NCBI RefSeq assembly: GCF_000577275.2
Contig: NZ_HG916853.1
Coordinates: 1-64,000, forward strand
Direction of reading: 5' to 3'
Length of the DNA: 64,000 nt
From: Rhizobium favelukesii
Lineage (GTDB): Bacteria; Pseudomonadota; Alphaproteobacteria; Rhizobiales; Rhizobiaceae
Of this stretch, positions 8,368-17,559 are shown one piece after another (positions within the stretch are counted from its first letter, which is position 1; every line of letters starts with the position of its first letter). The notes beneath the pieces were generated by a model. That model was given only the letters and a program-made list of their open reading frames with translations, was not told where the DNA came from and made no database searches. Position numbers and translations under genes: made by a program.

Positions 8368-9516
8368 TCATAGCAGTCTTGCTGCGCGACCGCTACGACG
8401 TTCGGCACTGTTATAGTAGCTCGATGCCTGCTGCAGCGATCGGTGTCTTGACTGCTCCATCGCTTCAGGAAGCGGGATGCCGCGGTTTGCGGCCTCCGTC
8501 AGGTAGCCAGATCGCAGCCCATGTGCCGAAAACTCCCCACGGTCTAATCCAGCCAGTTCCACCCGCCGCTTGATGATCGCGTTGACCGACTGCGGATCGA
8601 TCGCCCGTCGCGAAACAGTCCCCCATCGCCCGATTGCCCGAAACACACTGCCGCTTTCGATTTTGGCGGCCGCCATCCAGGCATTCAGCGCCTCCACCGG
8701 CCGGCCGGTGAGATAGACGATATCGTCCTGCTCGCCGCTGGTGGTCTTGGTGCGGCCGAGATGGATGGCGAGAGAGGGGAGGGGAGGGCCTTTCGGCATC
8801 TCGATCGGCGGTTCGACGGTCAACTGTTCGCACCGCAGCCCGGCGATCTCGCTGCGTCGGCGGCCGCCGGAGGCAAACGCGACCATCAGGATCGCCCGGT
8901 CCCGCAGATCACGCAGGCTGTCGGTCGCGCAGGTCGCCAGCAGTTTTGCGAGCACGTCACCGGTGACCGCCTTGGCGCTCTTGCGAAGACGTTGTCTTGG
9001 CGCGGCTCGGATCGCCAGCCGAATGGCTGATTTGAGGGCAGGTGAGGTGAAGGCGCCGTCCGGGCCCCGCCACTTGGTCAGCGTCGACCAATTCGCCAGC
9101 CGCCGGCGTACCGTGGCTGGCGCGTGTGGACCGACGGATTTGAGGAACTTTTGGCTCCGCAGGTTTTCATCGACGTCGGCCGGCATACCGTGATCGGGTG
9201 CGGAAGCACGCTTTTCCGGATCCCAGAGGTGATGAGCGACGAATTTGAGCAGCATGGCCTCGGGCGCCGGCCAAGGCAGCGATTTGCCGGTGGCGGCCAA
9301 GCCCCAGGCTTCCAGATAGGCGAGGTCCGAGGTCAGGGCGCGAAGTGTGTTGTCGCCCATGCCCTGGTTGACGAGATGGCGCAGCGTCTCGATATCCTGG
9401 TCGGTGAGCAGCTCGGCGAGCTCGTCGCGGCGCTCCATCGGCAGCACGGCGGCAATGGTGTCGAGCTCTTCGGCGCGCCGCTCGACGGCGGTCAATGATG
9501 TCTTGGATTTGGCCAC
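8368..9516 (-). CDS. Tyrosine recombinase/integrase
   Basis: The 382-residue protein has the tyrosine-recombinase catalytic set: the first Arg in SGGRRRSEIAGL, HGLRSGY (HxxR), a second His in SRHRSLQQA and a Tyr in SSYYNS. The N-terminal half is a SAM-like core-binding domain. A 29-bp palindrome lies 85-113 bases upstream of its start. A remnant of a related gene lies at 3931. It is probably a plasmid- or island-resident recombinase; its target is unknown. Confidence 0.88.
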   Translation of the reverse strand: MAKSKTSLTAVERRAEELDTIAAVLPMERRDELAELLTDQDIETLRHLVNQGMGDNTLRALTSDLAYLEAWGLAATGKSLPWPAPEAMLLKFVAHHLWDPEKRASAPDHGMPADVDENLRSQKFLKSVGPHAPATVRRRLANWSTLTKWRGPDGAFTSPALKSAIRLAIRAAPRQRLRKSAKAVTGDVLAKLLATCATDSLRDLRDRAILMVAFASGGRRRSEIAGLRCEQLTVEPPIEMPKGPPLPSLAIHLGRTKTTSGEQDDIVYLTGRPVEALNAWMAAAKIESGSVFRAIGRWGTVSRRAIDPQSVNAIIKRRVELAGLDRGEFSAHGLRSGYLTEAANRGIPLPEAMEQSRHRSLQQASSYYNSAERRSGRAARLL

Positions 9517-9600
9517 GGGCGCTCCAAAAGGACGGGTCTCGGCGGCCGCCAGGGCCGTGATTTGCCCCGATTCTTTCTGATTTGCGACTCCAGATCAACT

Positions 9601-9629
9601 ACCATCGATAAGCGCTGGTTATCGATGGT
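9601..9629. repeat. Palindrome with 7-bp centre upstream of integrase (att/dif-like or operator)
   Basis: Arms ACCATCGATAA and TTATCGATGGT are perfect 11-bp inverted repeats around a 7-base centre. This is the geometry of a tyrosine-recombinase core site. A shorter relative with the same CGATAA-N7-TTATCG core lies upstream of the second integrase at 12808. It could also be an operator for the integrase gene. Confidence 0.55.
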
Positions 9630-10068
9630 TAGAACGCCAATCCGTGAAATCATGTAGTGACGGACATAAACTATCCGCTGGTGTCCGTTTAGCAAGTCTA
9701 TTACCATGATTTCAATGTCTTACGATTTGGCCAAATTGCCCATCCAGAGCCTGCTGCGACCGATTTCGGACGTGGGCTGTGGCTTTTACTTCCCGATTTC
9801 AATAGAAGCCGTAAGCTGAAATCTCAGCCTCCTTTTTTGACCTATCGGCTTCACTCGGGGTAGGGGAGGGGCCTCTTCAAAGTCCCGATGCCTTGGTGAG
9901 ATTGACACGGAAGCGGTCACGCCGCCGCTGATATTACGGACAATCAGTGTCTTCCGAAAATTTACCGGCCTGAGAGCCGCGGCACGAGGTTGTTTATGAC
10001 AGTTTGATGACGGAACATGCGGCGCGGTCCCGGCCGTTACGGTGAGGGGACGCTGCGCCGAGGGTATC
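9630..10068. other. Gap before CYTH-CHAD gene holding a duplicated integrase 3' end
   Basis: The only recognisable content is a 7-bp inverted repeat (ACGGACA/TGTCCGT) around 9660-9688 and, at 9861-9935, a copy of the last 19 codons of the integrase encoded at 11613-12668 (minus strand, ending NLTKASGL and stop). The remainder shows no gene. Confidence 0.5.
9861..9935 (-). pseudogene. 3'-end fragment of a tyrosine integrase (direct repeat)
   Basis: On the minus strand this encodes YQRRRDRFRVNLTKASGL and a stop, identical in protein sequence to the end of the integrase at 11613-12668. Roughly 75 bp are shared with 11597-11670, with a handful of mismatches. The two copies are direct repeats that bracket the CYTH-CHAD gene. 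Confidence 0.75.
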
Positions 10069-11513
10069 ATGCAGGAATCGGAACTGAAGCTTGAACTTTC
10101 ACCGTCGGGTGCGGGATCGCTCCTGAAGGAAAATCCGTTCGATTCCTCGCCCACGATCGTTCAGCAAAAGTCCATCTATTTTGACACCTCCGGATGGGAT
10201 CTTTCCAAGCGCGGCCTGTCGCTGCGCATTCGGCAATCGGGAAACGAGCGGATACAGACCGTCAAAGCCAGCGATGGCGCCGCGGCCGGATCGTTCACGC
10301 GCGAGGAATGGGAGCAACCGGTCGCCGGCGATACACCGGTATTCGACGACCCGCAGATCCGAGATCTGCTTGCGGAAGCTGGCCCAAAGCTCACCCGCTT
10401 GTTCGCGGTTCATGTCAAACGGCATCATTGGAATGTCGTGGATGGCGACGCCACAATCGAAGTCGCTTTGGATCTTGGCAAGGTCGTTGCAGCGGACCGC
10501 GAGGCGCCGTTCTGCGAGATCGAGTTTGAAAAGAAGGCGGGCTCGTCGACAGCGCTGTTTGCGCTCGCCCGCAAAATCGACCTGATCACACCGGCGCATC
10601 TCGGAGTGCTGAGCAAAGCGGAACGGGGCTATCGTCTGCTTGGCCCAGCGCCCGGTCCTGTGAAAGCGTCGCCGACCCCGCTCACGTCCGACATGAGTGC
10701 GGCAACGGCTTTCGCGCGCGTCGCCGCGGGCTGTCTCAGGCAGTTTCGCCTCAATGAGACGGCGCTGGGCTGGTCCCGTGATGCCGAAGCCCTGCACCGG
10801 CTCGCGTGGCGCTGCGACGGCTGCGCTCGCTTTGCTCGATCGCTAAATCGCTGTTCGACGACAGCCGTTTCGACCACCTGCGGCAAGAATTGAAATGGCT
10901 CGCCTCGGAACTTGGCGATGCGCGCAATATCGACGTGATGATCGGCCGCGCTTCGAGCGACGCTCTTTTATGCCGCCTCCGAGACGCGCGTGACGACGCC
11001 TATGGGGCGGCCGAAGCCTCACTCTCCTCGGTACGTGCCCGCTCGTTGATGATTGATGCGGCCGAGTGGATTTCCATGAGAGACTGGCGAACCGAGCAAT
11101 CGGACGAGACATCGCACGAGCAGTCTTCAGACGACTTCGCCTCCGGCGTGTTTGATAAACTCTGGAAAAAGGTGGCGAAGGGGGGCGACGATCTCGTCGA
11201 TGCCGATGACGAGACACGCCATGAGGTGCGCATCGCCGCGAAGAAACTGCGCTATGCGGCTGAGTTTTTCGAGCCGCTTTACAAGGCTCAGGCCAAACGT
11301 CACCGCCGCTTCATCACGGCGATGTCAGGTCTTCAGGATGAGCTCGGTAGTCTGAACGATCTTGCCACTGCTTCTGATACGCTGTCGGCGCTCGGACTGT
11401 CGGATGTGGAGGGCACGGACAACCTCGTCAGCGCGGACGACAAGGCGAAACTTCTGCAGCAAGCGGCAGAAGCGCACGACACCTTTGTCGAAACGAAACG
11501 CTTCTGGCGTTGA
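10069..11513 (+). pseudogene. CYTH-CHAD domain protein, split by a one-base frameshift
   Basis: The first reading (10069-10893) is a CYTH/triphosphate-tunnel domain starting MQESELKLEL, with the ExEL signature of inorganic triphosphatases (YgiF-like). The second (10806-11513) is a CHAD domain rich in conserved His and Arg (HEVRIAAKKLRYAAEFF). At about 10803 the sequence reads ALHRL then shifts; adding one base (C) restores ALHRLRVALRRLRSLC, the canonical CHAD start. So this is one gene of about 480 codons with a 1-nt deletion, or a sequencing error. CHAD domains associate with polyphosphate; CYTH domains hydrolyse triphosphates. Confidence 0.8.
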
Positions 11514-11612
11514 GGCGGCGCGCTCAGTCGGACGGCGTCGGCCGGGCGGCCTGCGGAGGCATACTCCCGGACGTCGGGCATACCCGCCGCGCGGAGTAGG
11601 GGAGGGGGCTTT

Positions 11613-12668
11613 TCAAAGCCCGGATGCCTTGGTGAGATTGACACGAAAGCGGTCCCGCCGACGCTGATATCGCCGCGTCATCTCGGCGGACGCGTGGCCG
11701 AGCTGCTTCTGCACATAGCGTTCGTCCACCTCAGCGGAGGAGGCAAGGCCGGCACGCAGCGAATGGCCTGAGAACTTTTCCGCGCGCTCGGTGTCGGTGA
11801 GGTCGGGGCGCACGCCGGCAGCCAATGCCGCTTTCTTGACGAGGCGCGCCACTTCCTGATCGAGCAGCCGGTCGGGGCCGACATCCTTGCCTTCACCGGT
11901 GACCCGCCGGAAGAGCGGGCCGTGCGCAATCCTTGCAAGGTTGAGCCAGGTCTGCAGCGCGACGACAGGGCAGGTGGCGTCCGAGGAACCGCGGCCGATT
12001 TCGACTTCGCGCCAGCCGCGTTTTCCCCGGACCGTCACAACCATGCCCTTGTCAAGGATCTCGACCCAGCCGCGACTGTCCTTCGTCTGGTCACGGCCGA
12101 CGTCGAGCCCGACGATCTCGGAGCGCCGCAGCCCGCCGGCAAAGCCGATCAGCAGCATCGCCCGGTCGCGCAGGCCGCGCAAGGTGCCGCGGGGGAGCGT
12201 TTCCAGCATGGCGATCAGGTGTTCGGGCAAAACCGCTTCCTTCTGCCGGGGCGGGGCGGCATGGGTGTTGCGAATGCCGGCGAGCACGGTGGCGATATGG
12301 CGATCCTTGCGGTCGAGCGGGACCCCGCGCTGCGCATAGTTCCAGGTGATCGCCGACAGCCGCCGTTCGATCGTCGTCACCGAATTCAGCTTGCGGCCGG
12401 CGATTGCCGCACCCGAGGCGGTGTCACTGCCACCGGCACAGGCGGTGATGTAGAGGCCGACGGTGTGCGGGTTGGGCGGCAGGATCTCCAGCCCTTGCCG
12501 GCGGCACCAGCCGGAAAAATGCTTCCAGTCGGAGGCATAGGCTTTGCGGGTGTTCGATGAGCTCGCCGCCTCGACATAACCGCGCGCCCGGTCGGCAAGC
12601 TTTTCGAGATGCGCCGGCAACACGGTCGTTGCTTCCGCAAGAGGGGAGGGGAGGCCGGCGTTATGCAT
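11613..12668 (-). CDS. Tyrosine recombinase/integrase
   Basis: The 351-residue protein has a SAM-like N-terminal domain (SSSNTRKAYASDWKHF) and the catalytic residues Arg in GGLRRSEIVGL, HSLRAG (HxxR), His in LGHASAEM and Tyr in TRRYQ. It is homologous to the fragments at 9861-9935 and 32030-32221, so this family has been duplicated and decayed several times on the replicon. A spaced palindrome lies about 140 bases upstream. Confidence 0.88.
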   Translation of the reverse strand: MHNAGLPSPLAEATTVLPAHLEKLADRARGYVEAASSSNTRKAYASDWKHFSGWCRRQGLEILPPNPHTVGLYITACAGGSDTASGAAIAGRKLNSVTTIERRLSAITWNYAQRGVPLDRKDRHIATVLAGIRNTHAAPPRQKEAVLPEHLIAMLETLPRGTLRGLRDRAMLLIGFAGGLRRSEIVGLDVGRDQTKDSRGWVEILDKGMVVTVRGKRGWREVEIGRGSSDATCPVVALQTWLNLARIAHGPLFRRVTGEGKDVGPDRLLDQEVARLVKKAALAAGVRPDLTDTERAEKFSGHSLRAGLASSAEVDERYVQKQLGHASAEMTRRYQRRRDRFRVNLTKASGL

Positions 12669-12807
12669 CGGGATGCCGGCCGACGCCTGCGCCGCGGAAA
12701 AATATCACCCGGAACCGCCGTGCTGGGAGATGGAGCAGCGCTCGCCTCGACGAGATTTTCGCTGTTTTGCTGGATGATTTGGCCCATTTCTCTATAATGA
12801 CAGAAAT

Positions 12808-12832
12808 GAACGATAATGGAAGTTTATCGTTC
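12808..12832. repeat. Palindrome with 7-bp centre upstream of second integrase
   Basis: GAACGATAA and TTATCGTTC are perfect 9-bp inverted arms around a 7-base centre. The core CGATAA-N7-TTATCG is the same as in the palindrome at 9601. It lies between the integrase (minus) and DUF1403 (plus) genes, so it could be a shared operator or a recombination core site. Confidence 0.55.
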
Positions 12833-12910
12833 GTTTTTATCGATCGACATGGCGTGCGGTTTAAAGCACTTTCCCTCGCATAAAGCGCACCAATCGTATA
12901 TGCTCTTCGG

Positions 12911-13857
12911 ATGGATTCGTTGCCGCCCGCCATAGAACCAGCTGCGCTGTGGTCGCCCCGCCTGCCAGGCTGGGCGCTGTCGCGCCGCGGCGGCGTCCAT
13001 GAAGCCGACGCCACCTTCGCCTCTGGTATCGCCCTGAAATCACTCGACGATCTCATCCGCGCCGACCCGGCGTGGCTCGGCTGCTGGCGCGATCGCCTGG
13101 CCCTCAAATCGGCCACGGTCGCCGCCCAAATGGTCGGCCGCACCGAGGACGAACACGCGTTGCGTGATGCGCTACGGCACCCGGGGACGATCCGGGGCCG
13201 GCCGGCAAGCTGTTTTTGGCCATGCGAATGCTGTCGCACCGGCCCAACACGCTTGGGTCGCCTCTCATCAAGGAACTGGCTACGCTTTTGGGGATCCGCT
13301 GGGACGATGGTCTTGCCACAGTCCCGGACCGGATCGATTCGGCGATCCAGTCCGGCCGCGCGGCGCCCTTCGTCGCGGCGGATCTGATTGCAGCGATTTG
13401 CGCAGCCCGTCCGGACGCCGAGGTGCTGGCCCTGGGCCTGGCCGACGTCGTACTGGCCCGAAAGCTGAGCTGGGCGAGACCCGTGCTGCTGCTTTTGACC
13501 GAGCGTTACGGCCCGGCCTTCCGGATGATCGGTGGGCGGGGCCGCGTCCGCCCGGGCGAGCCGGCGTACCCAAAAGCGATCTGCCTGGCGCTGGCTGACG
13601 GCGTCGACGCCGCGTTGCGCTCTGCCTTGGATATCGATCGCCGGGCCGCACGGCTGCTGGCGGTGGCGCCGAAGTTGCGGACAAAAGGCGCCGAGGCCGT
13701 GATCCGCAGATTGCTGACCGAAGATGCCGTGCCAGCCTCGGCGTCGGGCAGTAGCCTGTCGCGCTGGGCGGCCACCCGGCTGTTCGAGCGGCTGGAGAGT
13801 TTTGACGCGGTGCGCGAGTTGTCCGGCCGGTCGTCGTTCCGGATGTTTGGGTTGTGA
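12911..13857 (+). pseudogene. DUF1403 family protein, interrupted by a frameshift
   Basis: The first reading starts MDSLPPAIEPAALW and is coding to about 13180; the second carries on from about 13180 to 13857 (KLFLAMRMLSHRPNTL to SSFRMFGL). Joining them needs one extra base near 13175-13180 (DALR then APGDDPGPAG). DUF1403 proteins of about 310 residues are typical of rhizobial plasmids and have no known function. The stop overlaps the start region of scpB, suggesting one operon. Confidence 0.7.
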
Positions 13858-13859
13858 CG

Positions 13860-14567
13860 ATGGCCGGATCCCCCGCAACCAGATCCAGACGAAGAACGCA
13901 ACCAAGTGTGGGAGACGAACGTCTCTTTGATCGGGAGTTGGAAGATTTGCCGCCTGCACTGCGCTGGCGGGAATGGATGCTGCGGGTCGAGGCGGTGATT
14001 TTTGCTTCGGCGGAGCCGGTCGACCGGGAAACTCTGGCCCGGGTGGTCGGCAAGAATTGCAGCATCGACCTACTCATTGAAGACTTGCGGGAAGAACTTC
14101 GTTCCCGGCCCTATGAACTGGTGTCGGTCGCCGGCGGCTGGCAGCATCGAAGCCGTTCGGCTTACGCGCCCGCGATTCGCGCCTCGGCCGCGCCGACACG
14201 GGGAGCGGCTGCAGCATTGTCGGAGTTCGAGGCGATGGTGTTGATGGCGGTGGGATATTTCCAGCCGGTCACCCGCGGAGAGTTGTCGAAGATCTTCGGC
14301 AAGGAAGTTAGCCGCGATACGATCGGTGCGCTACGTGGCGCGGGCTTTCTTTCATCTGGGCCGCGCAGTCCCACACCCGGGGCGCCCTACACATATGTGA
14401 CAACGAAATATTTCTTGTCGGCCTTCGGCATAGAAACATTGCGCGACCTGCCGGATATAGAGGGTCTCGAAGACGCAGGTTTACTTAGCCGGCATGTAGT
14501 CGTGAGTGTCGATGATTTTGACGATCACGTTGTCGATGACGCCGAGGCAGTGGAAGACGGTGACTAA
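13860..14567 (+). CDS. scpB: ScpB-like segregation and condensation protein
   Basis: The 235-residue protein matches ScpB, the winged-helix kleisin-binding subunit of SMC condensin. The core RVEAVIFASAEPVDRETLARVV near residues 40-60 is typical, followed by SEFEAMVLMAVGYFQPVTRGEL, where chromosomal ScpB has the second winged helix. ATG 13860 is three bases after the DUF1403 stop (a GTG at 13854 is also possible). No smc or scpA is nearby, so it may work with chromosomal partners or have a separate role on the plasmid. A decayed copy lies at 17722. Confidence 0.82.
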   Translation: MAGSPATRSRRRTQPSVGDERLFDRELEDLPPALRWREWMLRVEAVIFASAEPVDRETLARVVGKNCSIDLLIEDLREELRSRPYELVSVAGGWQHRSRSAYAPAIRASAAPTRGAAAALSEFEAMVLMAVGYFQPVTRGELSKIFGKEVSRDTIGALRGAGFLSSGPRSPTPGAPYTYVTTKYFLSAFGIETLRDLPDIEGLEDAGLLSRHVVVSVDDFDDHVVDDAEAVEDGD

Positions 14568-14712
14568 CTGGCAAGTAAGTATCAGCTTGGTCTTAATATT
14601 CACTGCAGGAGGTGTGGAGTGCGGCTCAGACGGTTTCCTGGGTCTTGCTGATTTCGCGGCGGTTTCTAATGAACTAAAGTGAGTGACCCGGCTTTCGCGC
14701 TCTGGTCTAGGT

Positions 14713-15405
14713 CTACCGCGCGTTGCATCGGACTTCGAGCCGGGTTGCGACCAATTGGGAATAATTGGTCCCGCTTGGATCGCTGAAAAACAGGGTCGTC
14801 AGCAGGGCCTGATTTTCGGCGAGAATTTCCTTCGAGTCCGGGCGGACGACTTTTCGGTTGCACCGCGCAAAACCATCCCCCGAGATTTTGAGATCAACAT
14901 CGTCGGCAAAGTCCAAAGCGGTGTAGAGCGTCGGATCATAGACGCTAAAGACGGCGACGCCTTTCAGCGCGGTTTTCTGTTTCGGTTTCTGCGAAAACGA
15001 CAGGACGAGAGAGCCATCTTCGTATGCCCCGTGAAAAACGTCCGGCTTTGCCAGCGCCACCGTTTTTCCGTTCATCGTTATGTTTATGTAGTAATTATAC
15101 TGGGCCAGCGAATTGCGCACGGTATCGGCCACGGCAGCGAGCTCTGCAGGGTCAAGTTTCAGATTGGCGTTCTTGTCGAAGTCGAGCATGACGGATGACG
15201 AGAACACCTCGTCGAAGCGCCAGACGTCGCGGACCTCGGCCAGATTGCCATCCGGGTCCGCCACCGCTTCGAACTTTGCGTTGACGAAGATATGCGGATG
15301 CGCAGCCGCCGGCCCAGGCGCTGCCGTGACATAACCAGCGATCATGACGAGCAAAAGAATCTTCGACGCCGGCTTTTGAGCTGTGCAAAGGGTCATGCGT
15401 GTCAA
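14713..15405 (-). CDS. DUF1007 family periplasmic protein (full-length copy)
   Basis: The 230-residue protein has a signal peptide (KILLLVMIAGYVTAAPGPAAA) followed by HPHIFVNAKFEA, the hallmark of DUF1007. DUF1007 genes often adjoin nickel/cobalt or zinc transport genes, but no transporter is adjacent here. This is the only one of three tandem copies with an intact C-terminus. The upstream sequence belongs to the 547-bp repeat unit, so all copies share the same leader. Confidence 0.85.
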   Translation of the reverse strand: MTRMTLCTAQKPASKILLLVMIAGYVTAAPGPAAAHPHIFVNAKFEAVADPDGNLAEVRDVWRFDEVFSSSVMLDFDKNANLKLDPAELAAVADTVRNSLAQYNYYINITMNGKTVALAKPDVFHGAYEDGSLVLSFSQKPKQKTALKGVAVFSVYDPTLYTALDFADDVDLKISGDGFARCNRKVVRPDSKEILAENQALLTTLFFSDPSGTNYSQLVATRLEVRCNAR

Positions 15406-15427
15406 CCTGCCCGGAAATACGCCTGAT

Positions 15428-15952
15428 TTAAGATGCAGGGAACTCCGAGCTTGAAATGGCCTCCGTTGGGGCTGGAATGACTTCTAAAGTTATAAAGACG
15501 GCGACGCCTTTCAGCGCGGTTTTCTGTTTCGGTTTCTGCGAAAACGACAGGACGAGAGAGCCATCTTCGTATGCCCCGTGAAAAACGTCCGGCTTTGCCA
15601 GCGCCACCGTTTTTCCGTTCATCGTTATGTTTATGTAGTAATTATACTGGGCCAGCGAATTGCGCACGGTATCGGCCACGGCAGCGAGCTCTGCAGGGTC
15701 AAGTTTCAGATTGGCGTTCTTGTCGAAGTCGAGCATGACGGATGACGAGAACACCTCGTCGAAGCGCCAGACGTCGCGGACCTCGGCCAGATTGCCATCC
15801 GGGTCCGCCACCGCTTCGAACTTTGCGTTGACGAAGATATGCGGATGCGCAGCCGCCGGCCCAGGCGCTGCCGTGACATAACCAGCGATCATGACGAGCA
15901 AAAGAATCTTCGACGCCGGCTTTTGAGCTGTGCAAAGGGTCATGCGTGTCAA
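15428..15952 (-). pseudogene. 3'-truncated DUF1007 copy 2
   Basis: Identical to the full gene for the signal peptide and the first about 153 residues, then the repeat junction substitutes an unrelated tail (ITLEVIPAPTEAISSSEF). It keeps the same leader and could still be made, giving a truncated 174-residue exported protein. Confidence 0.8.
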
Positions 15953-15974
15953 CCTGCCCGGAAATACGCCTGAT

Positions 15975-16499
15975 TTAAGATGCAGGGAACTCCGAGCTTG
16001 AAATGGCCTCCGTTGGGGCTGGAATGACTTCTAAAGTTATAAAGACGGCGACGCCTTTCAGCGCGGTTTTCTGTTTCGGTTTCTGCGAAAACGACAGGAC
16101 GAGAGAGCCATCTTCGTATGCCCCGTGAAAAACGTCCGGCTTTGCCAGCGCCACCGTTTTTCCGTTCATCGTTATGTTTATGTAGTAATTATACTGGGCC
16201 AGCGAATTGCGCACGGTATCGGCCACGGCAGCGAGCTCTGCAGGGTCAAGTTTCAGATTGGCGTTCTTGTCGAAGTCGAGCATGACGGATGACGAGAACA
16301 CCTCGTCGAAGCGCCAGACGTCGCGGACCTCGGCCAGATTGCCATCCGGGTCCGCCACCGCTTCGAACTTTGCGTTGACGAAGATATGCGGATGCGCAGC
16401 CGCCGGCCCAGGCGCTGCCGTGACATAACCAGCGATCATGACGAGCAAAAGAATCTTCGACGCCGGCTTTTGAGCTGTGCAAAGGGTCATGCGTGTCAA
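15975..16499 (-). pseudogene. 3'-truncated DUF1007 copy 3
   Basis: Same as copy 2, exactly 547 bp further on, with the same out-of-family tail. Its upstream side is the end of the tandem array, so sequence beyond 16587 is unrelated. Confidence 0.8.
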
Positions 16500-16587
16500 C
16501 CTGCCCGGAAATACGCCTGATTTAAGATGCAGGGAACTCCGAGCTTGAAATGGCCTCCGTTGGGGCTGGAATGACTTCTAAAGTTAT

Positions 16588-16864
16588 TAAGAGCACTCCG
16601 AGCTGCGCGCCGCTGCTGTTCTCAATCCCTGGACATAGCCTTAAGCCAACCAAAGATTTGAAGGTGATGACGCCTGCGTCGCTTCGGCGCAATTGGCGAC
16701 CAGTAGCCGCTGTCTTAGACCTACCGCACGGCTCAGGCCTGCGTGATGGGCGCATACTCCCGCCATGCGCATCTCGGGGACATTGCCGCGACATCATCAT
16801 CTGATGGCCAGTTCCTATTCAATCCTTCACTCGATACCCGACTTGAGGGTCAAGGGCGCGCGCA
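16588..16864. other. Gap between the DUF1007 repeats and the DUF930 gene
   Basis: No gene is recognised. A 92-codon minus-strand reading crosses the end of the last repeat but has no family signature, and no clear promoter or hairpin is seen. Confidence 0.4.
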
Positions 16865-17545
16865 TCAGTGCTCTTCGTATTCGTCATGGAGATTGTATCT
16901 TGGCCAGTCGCGTTGGGGAATAAGGTCCCCCAAGCGGAACTCGAAACCTGTGACCCTGCTATAGTCCGGTGTCAGGAAGCACTTGAACTGGAGGCGGTAC
17001 CATTTCCGCTTGCTTTGAAGTGCCGCGCCGTCCGCCGAAAAGACACTTCCCGACAGCAGCGGATCCGCGATCGCCCAGGCTCTGACGTATTCAGCGTCGA
17101 TCTCAGCGCTCCATGCGCTGACCTGGGCCATGGCTTCGAGGCCGCACAACTGCTCGACTTGGTCGCTGCGTGCCAGTTTGGCGAGCTCTTCCCGAGCCTC
17201 GCGACTTCGTGCGTGCGCGAGTACGTCGCCCGACATCATGCGCGATGGTTTCACCATCGGCGGCTCAAGATCCTGTGCCGCCCTCTCGTTTCGAACAGGA
17301 GGAGTACTTACGCCTATGGCCTCGGACCTGGAATCCGTGGTCCGCGCCGTTCGCTTCTCCGCCTCCTGCTCCATCGACGATGGATCGACAATTTCTACGT
17401 CGAGGGTTGCCTCTTCCAGAACCTTCAAATCCGGTGGAGCTGGCAGTGAAAGGACGAAAACGCATACCACGACATGCAGCAGCCAGGATATGCCAAGGCT
17501 CCATCGAAGTCGGGCATCGGCCGATGTCGGCGTTTCGTAGCTCAT
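16865..17545 (-). CDS. DUF930 domain membrane-anchored protein
   Basis: The product (226 residues from ATG 17545) has one N-terminal membrane segment (SLGISWLLHVVVCVFVLSL), a charged linker and a C-terminal DUF930 domain (QLCGLEAMAQV... ADGAALQSKRKWYRLQFKC...VTGFEFRLGDLIP). The layout resembles TonB-like periplasm-spanning proteins, but function is unknown. A start at 17581 is also open; I prefer 17545, where the protein begins MSYETPT. DUF930 is mainly found in rhizobia. Confidence 0.72.
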   Translation of the reverse strand: MSYETPTSADARLRWSLGISWLLHVVVCVFVLSLPAPPDLKVLEEATLDVEIVDPSSMEQEAEKRTARTTDSRSEAIGVSTPPVRNERAAQDLEPPMVKPSRMMSGDVLAHARSREAREELAKLARSDQVEQLCGLEAMAQVSAWSAEIDAEYVRAWAIADPLLSGSVFSADGAALQSKRKWYRLQFKCFLTPDYSRVTGFEFRLGDLIPQRDWPRYNLHDEYEEH

Positions 17546-17559
17546 CTGGGTTCCGCGCT

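Larger units (their letters stand above)
14946..16587. repeat. Threefold tandem repeat of a 547-bp unit
   Basis: Units begin at 14946, 15493 and 16040 and the array ends near 16587, giving exactly three copies with a period of 547 bp. By eye they are identical. Each unit holds the 5' part and leader of the DUF1007 gene; the unit boundary lies within the coding sequence at the taaagacggcg stretch. Such exactness points to a very recent duplication, or an assembly artefact. Confidence 0.9.

Noticed and set aside
12661..13959. A 432-codon minus-strand open frame over DUF1403
   Set aside because: Arg/Pro/Gln-rich shadow of the DUF1403 gene in GC-rich DNA, with no family similarity.
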